Below the pieces are notes generated by a model that worked only from the letters and a program-made list of their open reading frames with translations, did not search any database and was not told where the DNA came from. Shown in pieces: positions 25,870 through 31,818 of a stretch of 64,000 bases of DNA. The stretch is from the NCBI RefSeq assembly GCF_000455345.1, contig NZ_HG315691.1, positions 444,217-508,216 on the forward strand, in the 5' to 3' direction. The stretch comes from Halopiger goleimassiliensis (GTDB taxonomy: Archaea > Halobacteriota > Halobacteria > Halobacteriales > Natrialbaceae). Each line of letters starts with the position of its first letter. Within the stretch, counting starts at the first letter, position 1. A program made the position numbers and the translations under genes.

Positions 25870-25892
25870 TATTATTGGATACGCGAATAATA
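25870..25892. promoter_or_regulatory. Perfect inverted repeat, TATTATT/AATAATA
   Basis: Two perfect 7-base arms, TATTATT (25870-25876) and AATAATA (25886-25892), are separated by nine bases. The repeat sits 5 bases upstream of the 38-residue ORF's start, where the archaeal core promoter should be, so a bound dimer would block transcription. It is also an AT-rich landmark at the left edge of the AT-rich patch. Confidence 0.5.
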
Positions 25893-25931
25893 GAAATAAG
25901 GAATCGTTCGACAGACGGGTTCTCGAGGGCG

Positions 25932-26135
25932 TTACCTACCGTATAGCAGAAGCGAGATGAGCAGAAACGTCGCCACACCACCGCCGAAAAATGCCAGCAG
26001 CAGTCCGGGTGCGCTCAGAGTCAACGCTCTGCTACCGACGACCATCGTGAGAAATCCGGCGACTGAACACCCGAACACAAACAGTATCCCATCTTGCCAG
26101 TTCGACAGCGCCGCTATGATTCCAGATTCGGACAT
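25932..26135 (-). CDS. Small two-helix membrane protein
   Basis: A 67-residue protein with a short polar N-terminus (MSESGIIAAL SNWQDG), a first hydrophobic helix (about 16-36, ILFVFGCSVAGFLTMVVG), a turn at SRALT, and a second helix (about 42-66) containing LLLAFFGGGVATFLL and ending LLYGR. I do not recognise it. Codon use and base composition are less GC-biased than the window average, as for the other genes of this patch. Confidence 0.6.
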   Translation of the reverse strand: MSESGIIAALSNWQDGILFVFGCSVAGFLTMVVGSRALTLSAPGLLLAFFGGGVATFLLISLLLYGR

Positions 26136-26550
26136 TATGCTCTACCATCCAATATGAACGACATAAACCCACTGGCGAAATTAGAGCTTGAGACAGTGGG
26201 CCTGCGGTACCGAGGCGCTGATTACGACCTCTTACCTACGCTCTCGTGATGGTCAATCGTCCGCGGCCCGACGAGTGCTACCGGCGTCCGGCGTGTGACG
26301 TGGTGTTCGTCGACAACCAAATTGGGAACGAGCAACACCTCGCGAGCGAGCACGGGCGGCTGCAGGATACGCTGCCGTCGGTGCGAGAATTGCCTAATGT
26401 CCGCGTATTCAATAAGGTGTATCGGTCAGCCGCATTCGATGTACTATTTTCTACGGGTATGTAGTGGTCTTAGAATAGTTGGAGAATTTGAATTCACATT
26501 AGCCAGTTTAATTAAATAAGTCTTAATTAGTCTTAGAATAAGGACTAAAT
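26136..26550. other. AT-richer stretch with two short overlapping ORFs
   Basis: No recognisable gene. On the plus strand an ATG at 26154 opens 31 codons ending at 26249, where TGATG overlaps a second ORF (26246-26464, up to 72 residues) containing DVVFVDNQIGNEQHLASEH. The pair could be one gene broken by a frameshift, or two tiny coupled genes. From 26465 to 26550 the DNA is strongly AT-rich and acts as the promoter area of the lipoprotein gene that follows. I assign no function. Confidence 0.35.
26467..26540 (+). repeat. Direct repeat GTCTTAGAATA upstream of a lipoprotein gene
   Basis: GTCTTAGAATA occurs at 26467-26477 and again at 26530-26540, 63 bases apart (about six helical turns). A third half copy, GTCTTA, is at 26520-26525. 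The last copy lies 10 bases before the ATG at 26551 and also forms an imperfect inverted repeat with AAGGACTA. The phased spacing suggests binding sites for one regulator of the downstream gene. Confidence 0.45.
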
Positions 26551-27273
26551 ATGGACCGACGTCGTTTTATCAGTGCCATATCAGCTCCTTCCTTCTCAGT
26601 AGTTACTGGATGTATGAATAATAGTGGTGACGAGGACGCCGAAATGGCGGGCGATGACGAAAATAAAGGGAATGAAGGAGATGAAACCTCAGAACGACGG
26701 TCGACTCATTTTTCATTCAGTTTAGAGGAGGGTGGCAGCACAGTCGAAAGGAAGATTCGATTCACCGTTGACGGTGTTTGGGGAAATTATCATATCCCTC
26801 CCGAAAGAGATGACGCGGGTGAGGCTGAACCTGCAAAAATTGATCTCATACTAGCGAACGAAGCTGACGATCCACGGACAGTGGAGTTCGACGGCTACAT
26901 TCCGTTTCCGAACGCCCAAGCAACAGATCCGTATGACTGTGCAGAATCATACGTGGTTGATGTTTTTGTGCTTCCAGTCTTCGATGCTGACTTTGAACAA
27001 CCGGGTGATGGGATTCCAGACTACAAACGCAGCGAAGATTACTGGGAAGTAACTGAATCCTTTGATCCGCCACAAACTACTAAAACTGTCACACTTGATC
27101 CTGGCGAAGAAATCGGTGGCGAACACGTTCTTATAGCAGGTAACGATCAGTTACAGACAGGAACACCCCCTTGTAACTATTCTTTCGAAAGTACAGTCAC
27201 CGTTGAATCTGACGAAGGACAATTCGAAGTAGATCTCGAATTCTTGCTCACATCTGTCTTTACAATGCCCTGA
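26551..27273 (+). CDS. Tat-exported lipoprotein in low-GC DNA
   Basis: A 240-residue protein of unknown function. MDRRRFISAISAPSFSVVTGC shows a twin-arginine motif, a hydrophobic stretch and a lipobox Cys; an acidic Asp/Glu/Asn-rich linker follows (about 22-50). The folded part (about 52-240) is beta-rich, with two cysteines in TDPYDCAES and TPPCNYS that could pair outside the cell. Third codon positions are far less G/C than elsewhere in the window, pointing to recent acquisition. A TTTAATTAAATAA box (26508-26520) lies about 30 bases upstream. Confidence 0.68.
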   Translation: MDRRRFISAISAPSFSVVTGCMNNSGDEDAEMAGDDENKGNEGDETSERRSTHFSFSLEEGGSTVERKIRFTVDGVWGNYHIPPERDDAGEAEPAKIDLILANEADDPRTVEFDGYIPFPNAQATDPYDCAESYVVDVFVLPVFDADFEQPGDGIPDYKRSEDYWEVTESFDPPQTTKTVTLDPGEEIGGEHVLIAGNDQLQTGTPPCNYSFESTVTVESDEGQFEVDLEFLLTSVFTMP

Positions 27274-27358
27274 TAGGTGTGGAAAATAGTTCTATATCAA
27301 CATCCTACCCCGACCTTCACAGACGCGTTAAAATCACTCGCAGAATATGTCTTTCTGA

Positions 27359-27646
27359 ACAGTAACAGATCCATCTCTGGAACCGGACTTCGCCCATGAA
27401 GGGATCGACCTCTCGCCGCGACCGGCCTATGAGGAAATAACCAAAGCGGGTTACTCCGGGATCGCCTACACACTGCGCGAACATCACGAGCTAACGCTCG
27501 AGCAATTCCTCGCCACTGTCGGCTATCCACAACCCGGGTCCGAGTCCTCGGGCCCGTGGCGTCTCGACGACACTAGTCCGAGTGGCCGACGTTCGCGGCC
27601 GCGTTCGCGTCGGCGTCGACCGACACTTCGTTCGTCGCCGCACTAG
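27359..27646 (+). pseudogene. Broken ORF with one conserved-looking domain
   Basis: The frame opens after a TGA at 27356 and has no start codon before coding-like sequence begins. From 27386 it reads a protein-like segment, FAHEGIDLSPRPAYEEITKA and then GYSGIAYTLREHHELTLEQF, after which it becomes low-complexity Arg/Ser sequence antisense to the neighbouring gene. I infer the C-terminal remnant of a gene whose 5' part was lost. The family is not recognised. It lies at the right edge of the AT-rich patch. Confidence 0.4.
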
Positions 27647-28328
27647 CGTCCGCACGCTCCCGGCGGACGTACTCGAGGAAGTTCTCGAAGACGAGTTTCG
27701 CCTCACAGGCCTCGCGGTAGTTCGCCTCCGTGATCTCGGCGAGGACCGACTCGAGGCGTTCGTCGGAGAGTTCCTTTCGATGGACGAGTTCCCGGGCCGT
27801 CTTCGTGTCGTACTCGGGGTGGAACTGGACGCCGAAGACGTGCCCCTTCCGGAAGCCGTGGTTCGAGTACTCGTTCTCCGCGAGCGCCGTCGCGTCGGGC
27901 GGAAGTTCGGAGACCTCGTCTGAGTGGCTGGTGAAGGCGGTGAACTCCGTCGAGATGCCCTCGAAGAGTCGCGAGTCGGCCGTTCGCTCGATATCGCTGT
28001 AGCCGACCTCGTAGGCACCCATGTCCTCGACGGTGCCGCCGCAGACGTCCGCCAGCAGCTGGTGGCCCCAACAGATACCGAGACAGGGGATTCCGCGATC
28101 GATCGCGTCGCTGACCCACGCTTTAGTGGTCTCGATCCAGTCCTCGTCCCAGTAGACCGACGACCGGGAGCCGGTGACGACGACGGCGTCGAACTCGAAG
28201 CCGTCGGGCACCACTCCCTCGGTCACGTCGTACTCCGACAGCGAGGCGTCGAGTTCGCGTCGGAAGTTCCGCGTCGTGTTCTCGTCCCGATGGGCCGCGT
28301 TCAGGACGGCAATCCGAAGTTGATCCAT
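27573..28328 (-). CDS. Class I glutamine amidotransferase-like protein
   Basis: A 251-residue protein built like the glutaminase domain of GMP synthase. The nucleophile is C86 in CLGICWGHQLLAD and the triad continues with HPEY in VFGVQFHPEY. No synthetase domain is attached, so it either feeds a partner or acts alone, for example on gamma-glutamyl compounds. The C-terminus carries a 30-residue acidic Asn/Ala/Asp-rich tail that looks disordered. A second, shorter amidotransferase lies at 54403-55065. It is probably monocistronic. Confidence 0.82.
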   Translation of the reverse strand: MDQLRIAVLNAAHRDENTTRNFRRELDASLSEYDVTEGVVPDGFEFDAVVVTGSRSSVYWDEDWIETTKAWVSDAIDRGIPCLGICWGHQLLADVCGGTVEDMGAYEVGYSDIERTADSRLFEGISTEFTAFTSHSDEVSELPPDATALAENEYSNHGFRKGHVFGVQFHPEYDTKTARELVHRKELSDERLESVLAEITEANYREACEAKLVFENFLEYVRRERADASAATNEVSVDADANAAANVGHSD

Positions 28329-28467
28329 CGAGCGCTAGTGGCGACTCCTGACGGATAGACCTTCTGTACCGTGCCGGCGTTGCCGGGACCGTGAACGGCC
28401 GCCGAACCGCCCGTCAGAGGCGAAGTCACCGCCTACACGAATTCCCGTCGGCGGCGATAAGCCGGCG

Positions 28468-29757
28468 TTACTCGTCCCGGACGGGAGCGTACGCGCCGTC
28501 CGCGTCGCGGCGGAACCGCTGTCCCGTCTCGAGCCAGCCGTCGACGAACCGGCCCCGATCGGCGGTGGCGTTCGACTGGTCGTTCGTTCGGTCTGCGAGT
28601 GCAGACGCGTCGTCTGTCGCCGGCTCTTCAGCAGTCGGTTCGTCCACGTAGTCGTCCGCGAGCACCGGTCCCGCGAGGTGGAGTCGTCCCGTCCCCGCTC
28701 CCTCGAGGACGCCGTCGTCGACCAGCCTGGCCCGACAGTCCGGGACCGGCGGCCCGACATCGTCGGTCGCGGCAGCGTTTTCGTCCGTCCCGACGCCGAC
28801 GGGCTGACTACAGGCCGTCGGACACTCGAGGCGGCCGTAGACCCGCGCGACCGGAACGCCGCGCTCGAGGAAGGCCGTCCGCGTCTCGTCGTCCGGGTCG
28901 CCGTCGACGAGCACCCGCTCGAGGGCGTCGATCGCCTCGTCGAATCCCGCCTCGTCGGGCAGGTCCCGGATCGTCCGCTCGCGAGCCGCGAGAAGCGTCG
29001 CGTCCTCGTTCGCCATCGCCGTCAGCGCGTCGCCGGGGTCGAACGCCCGATCGAGAAGGAGTCGAGCGCCGACGTACAGCGCCGGGAGCGCGACCCGGAC
29101 GAGCCCGTCGTAGGCCGACAGCGGCGAGGTCACCGGCACCGTCTCGCGGGTCGAGAGCCCCCAGGCGACGACGGCCGTGAGGCAGTTGTACTCGAGGGCG
29201 CGCTCGTCGTAAGCCACGAGCGGGCGGCCGCCTTCGCCGTGGAGGACGAGCAGCGGGCCGTCGGCGTCGACCGACGCGCCGCGTGAACCGTCGGCGTCGC
29301 CGGTCCGACTATCGACGGGAGCGTCGCCGTTGGGATCGACGTCCGCCAGGTCGTCGAGCGTCACGGTTCGATCGAACGGGATCGACCGCACGAGGTCCCG
29401 CTGGGCCGCCTCGGCGACCACCAGGTCCGGCTCGAGGGCGTCGAACGGTCGTTCGACCGTCACCGGCGTCAGCAGGTGCGAGATCGGCGCGAGCGTCGCG
29501 CCCAGCCGTCGACAGGCGAACACCAGCGCGAGCGAGGCGACCCGGTTTCGCGTGAGGAGACAGACGGTGTCGCCGGCGTCGATTCCCAGTGCGGCGAGCC
29601 TGGCGGCCGTCTCGTCGGCCAACTGCGAGAGCGTCGCGTAGGAGACGCGGTCCTCGTGGACGGTTTCGGCGGGCGCGTAGAGTCGCTCCTCGGAGATGTC
29701 GACCACCGCCGTTCGCTCGGGGAAGCGCTCGGCGCGTCGCGCAAGCGAGAGGGTCAC
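28468..29757 (-). CDS. Degenerate AMP-binding (acyl-CoA synthetase-like) protein
   Basis: A 429-residue protein that follows the acyl-adenylate enzyme fold in its N-terminal part (SYATLSQLADETAARLAALG, then VCLLTRNRVASLALVFACRRLGATLAP). The hallmark phosphate-binding P-loop TSGTTGxPK is missing; its place reads VLHGEGGRPLVAY. The YGxTE motif is reduced to VYGRLECPT, and GWxxTGD to DGWLETGQ. The chain stops before the C-terminal lysine domain. It is therefore unlikely to adenylate substrates and may be a binding or scaffolding protein, or a decaying gene. GTG start. Confidence 0.65.
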   Translation of the reverse strand: MTLSLARRAERFPERTAVVDISEERLYAPAETVHEDRVSYATLSQLADETAARLAALGIDAGDTVCLLTRNRVASLALVFACRRLGATLAPISHLLTPVTVERPFDALEPDLVVAEAAQRDLVRSIPFDRTVTLDDLADVDPNGDAPVDSRTGDADGSRGASVDADGPLLVLHGEGGRPLVAYDERALEYNCLTAVVAWGLSTRETVPVTSPLSAYDGLVRVALPALYVGARLLLDRAFDPGDALTAMANEDATLLAARERTIRDLPDEAGFDEAIDALERVLVDGDPDDETRTAFLERGVPVARVYGRLECPTACSQPVGVGTDENAAATDDVGPPVPDCRARLVDDGVLEGAGTGRLHLAGPVLADDYVDEPTAEEPATDDASALADRTNDQSNATADRGRFVDGWLETGQRFRRDADGAYAPVRDE

Positions 29758-29842
29758 GACCGCGCATACGACGCTCGCGTCCGTAATACGGCGGGAGTCA
29801 CTCGCAAGCAGCGCCGGACGACGCGGATCGCGTCACGGCGGG

Positions 29843-30214
29843 CTAGTCCCGTTCCGTGCCGGTCCGGTTCTCGGCCCACTCGAGCAGCGGTTCGAGCAAC
29901 TCACAGAGTTCCGTCCCGTCCGCGGTAAGGGCGTACTCGACCTGCGGCGGAATCGTATCGTGTTGCTCGCGTTCGAGCAGTCCGGCGTCGGTCAACTCGC
30001 TCAGCCGAGCCGACAGCGTGGAACTGCTGACGTCGCCGAACGCGTCCTCGATCTCGCCGTAGCGAACCGGCTGCAACGCGCCGACGACGCAGATCACCTG
30101 GATCGCGTACTTCCGGCTCAACAGGTCGATCATTCCTCCGACCGGACAGTAACAGCGGACGTCCTCGGACGAGGACCGGCGGTCGGTGTCGGTCGATTTC
30201 GGATTTCCGGACAT
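29843..30214 (-). CDS. HxlR-family winged-helix regulator
   Basis: A 123-residue transcription factor. The HxlR pattern is clear: CYCPVGGMIDLLSRKYAIQV (about 21-40) leads into the winged helix, with YGEIEDAFGDVSSSTLSARL as the recognition region and LTDAGLLEREQHDT as the wing. Cys21 and Cys23 near the front are placed where many HxlR/MarR-like sensors have redox-active thiols. It is divergent from the gene at 30284-30634 with about 70 bases between them, and probably controls both genes through that region. Confidence 0.88.
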   Translation of the reverse strand: MSGNPKSTDTDRRSSSEDVRCYCPVGGMIDLLSRKYAIQVICVVGALQPVRYGEIEDAFGDVSSSTLSARLSELTDAGLLEREQHDTIPPQVEYALTADGTELCELLEPLLEWAENRTGTERD

Positions 30215-30283
30215 CGGTTCGCTCGAGCGAAGTTACTGCTATACTTCGGACTCGACAGCTTAAGCACTTCGCTACGAAAAGCT
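30215..30283. promoter_or_regulatory. Divergent promoter between the HxlR gene and a small Cys-Cys gene
   Basis: This 69-base gap holds AT-rich words for both directions, including TTAAGC at 30260-30265 about 20-25 bases before the plus-strand ATG. The short distance means a single HxlR dimer could control both transcripts. Confidence 0.45.
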
Positions 30284-30634
30284 ATGGCGCGTATGAGCGA
30301 ACACGACTCGACGCCGCCGGTTGCCTGTACGCTCACCGACGAACGGCGAACGGACCGCGACGAGCGCGTTCGGACCGTTCTCGCGGAACGGTACGAAGAC
30401 GGCCTCGAGCGCGACGACGGCTACACCCTGATATTCGACGGCAGTGACGAGGCGCTGTCCGCCGTCGCAGCGTTCGTCTCGAACGAACGGCGGTGCTGTT
30501 CGTTCGCCGAGTACGCGATCGACGTCTCGCCGCCGTACGACGAGACGCGCCTGACGATCACCGGCCCCGAGGGAACGAAAGCGGTCTTCGACGGGCTGTT
30601 CGATCACCTGGACGCGGCGGAGCCGGGAGAATAA
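30284..30634 (+). CDS. Small protein with adjacent-cysteine motif
   Basis: Up to 116 residues from ATG 30284 (MARMSEHD), or 113 from 30293. The core pattern is ERRCCSFAEYAIDVSP followed by LTITGPEGTKAVFDGLFDHL. I recall the same CC...F...L.I.GP.G arrangement from bacterial proteins of unknown function often found beside MerR or metal-resistance genes. The vicinal Cys pair suggests metal or redox chemistry. Its divergent HxlR partner also has a CxC, so a thiol-responsive pair is a reasonable inference, not proven. Confidence 0.65.
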   Translation: MARMSEHDSTPPVACTLTDERRTDRDERVRTVLAERYEDGLERDDGYTLIFDGSDEALSAVAAFVSNERRCCSFAEYAIDVSPPYDETRLTITGPEGTKAVFDGLFDHLDAAEPGE

Positions 30635-30690
30635 GAGTCGACGATCGCCGACCCGTTCGGCGACGGGAGAGCGCGTTCGGACGTGCGCTC

Positions 30691-31476
30691 TCAGCGGTCC
30701 TCGTCCGTCTGCGCCTCGAGGAAGCCGAGCAGCCGATCGTTGACCGCCCGCGACTGCTCGATAAAGCACAGGTGGCCCGCGTCTTCGACCGGGACGAACT
30801 CCCCTCGAGGAAGGCCGCGAGCGAGGGCGCGGCCGGCCTCGGGAACGACGAGCGCGTCGCCCGTCCCGTGGACCACCCGCGTCGGCTGGGTCACCTCGAC
30901 GAGCCACTCGCTCGCGTCGAACCCCTCGAGGGCGGCGACCTGGGCGTCCCAGCCCTCGCGATCGGCGTCGCCGTCGGCTCGCCAGTCGACGATCCCCTCG
31001 AGAACCTCCGGCTGTCGCTCGCGGAACGAGTCGGAGAACGCCGCCTCCAAGGACTCGCGGAGTGTGTCGGGGTCGTCGGGGGGTGCGAACAGGGGCTCGA
31101 GGTCGAACTCCCCACTCTGTGCGGCGGTGCCGAACAGCGTCAGCGTCGCGACCCGACTCGAGGTCCGCGCCGCCTGGAGCGCGACGGCCCCGCCGAGGCC
31201 GCAACCGACGAGGTGGGCGTTGCGGACCCCGCAGTCGGCGAGGACGGCCTCGAGGTCACCCACGAGCGTCTCGAGGTCGTAGGGGCCGGGCGGGGCGTCC
31301 GACCGGCCGGTCCCCCGGAGGTCCCAGACGATCGCTTCGAAGGGACCCGCGAGGGCGGCGTGTTGCCAGCCCCAGAGCCAGCCGCCGAGGCCGGCCTCGG
31401 GGACGAAGACGACGGGGACGCCCTCGCCCTCGCGGTCGTAGTACAGCGAGGTACTCCCGTTCGTTGCGGTGGGCAT
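30691..31476 (-). CDS. Alpha/beta hydrolase lacking the serine nucleophile
   Basis: A 261-residue protein with the alpha/beta hydrolase layout: VVFVPEAGLGGWLWGW (oxyanion region), VWDLRGTGRSDAP, the elbow at residues 89-98, the acid in VVHGTGDALVVP, and the His in DAGHLCFIE. At the elbow the usual GxSxG reads G91-C92-G93-L94-G95, so Ser is replaced by Gly93 with a Cys just before it. The protein may be non-catalytic, or use Cys92. ATG at 31476 (MPTATNGS) is chosen as the first position that begins the conserved fold. Confidence 0.75.
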   Translation of the reverse strand: MPTATNGSTSLYYDREGEGVPVVFVPEAGLGGWLWGWQHAALAGPFEAIVWDLRGTGRSDAPPGPYDLETLVGDLEAVLADCGVRNAHLVGCGLGGAVALQAARTSSRVATLTLFGTAAQSGEFDLEPLFAPPDDPDTLRESLEAAFSDSFRERQPEVLEGIVDWRADGDADREGWDAQVAALEGFDASEWLVEVTQPTRVVHGTGDALVVPEAGRALARGLPRGEFVPVEDAGHLCFIEQSRAVNDRLLGFLEAQTDEDR

Positions 31477-31558
31477 ACTCGAGCAGAGCGGGCGGAGGAA
31501 GGCGACGGTTTCGGTTCCGGACGCGACCGATCGGTTAGCAGCGTCGAAGCGCCGGGAG

Positions 31559-31732
31559 TTACAGCTCCTCGAGGTCCGTTTCGATGTGATCGCCCGAAAC
31601 CCAGACAAGTTCGCGGTCGTCGACGAGCGACGCGAACCCCCAGGGAGATTTTTCCGTGAGTTCAGCGCCTCGAGTGAACGTGATCTCGCCGTCCGCGAGC
31701 CGGTCGAGCGCCCGCTCGCAACTCGAGTTCAT
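31559..31732 (-). CDS. 57-residue haloarchaeal protein, unknown
   Basis: A short acidic protein, too short for many ORF filters: an N-terminal helix around NSSCERALDRLADGE and then strands in ITFTRGAELTEKSPWGFASL and RELVWVSGDHIETDL. It looks like a compact alpha/beta domain and the frame is well formed, ending with LEEL. The ORF is open further upstream without a good start, so the N-terminus could be longer. It lies between the hydrolase gene and alaS, in the same direction; co-transcription with alaS is possible. Confidence 0.5.
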   Translation of the reverse strand: MNSSCERALDRLADGEITFTRGAELTEKSPWGFASLVDDRELVWVSGDHIETDLEEL

Positions 31733-31818
31733 ACGATACCCGTCGGCACCATCGCATACGAACGTTTCGTCGCGATTGCGTCGGACAGGGAGCCGGCGAG
31801 AATCGAGGCAGGTACCGA

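Noticed and set aside
27297-27350. Minus-strand tail DFNASVKVGVGC that looked like a gene end
   Set aside because: The rest of that frame is basic and unstructured, with no start; evidence was too weak for a feature.
28599-29286. Plus-strand ORFs opposite the AMP-binding-like gene
   Set aside because: Arg- and Asp-rich antisense translations. The minus strand keeps recognisable acyl-adenylate fold segments.
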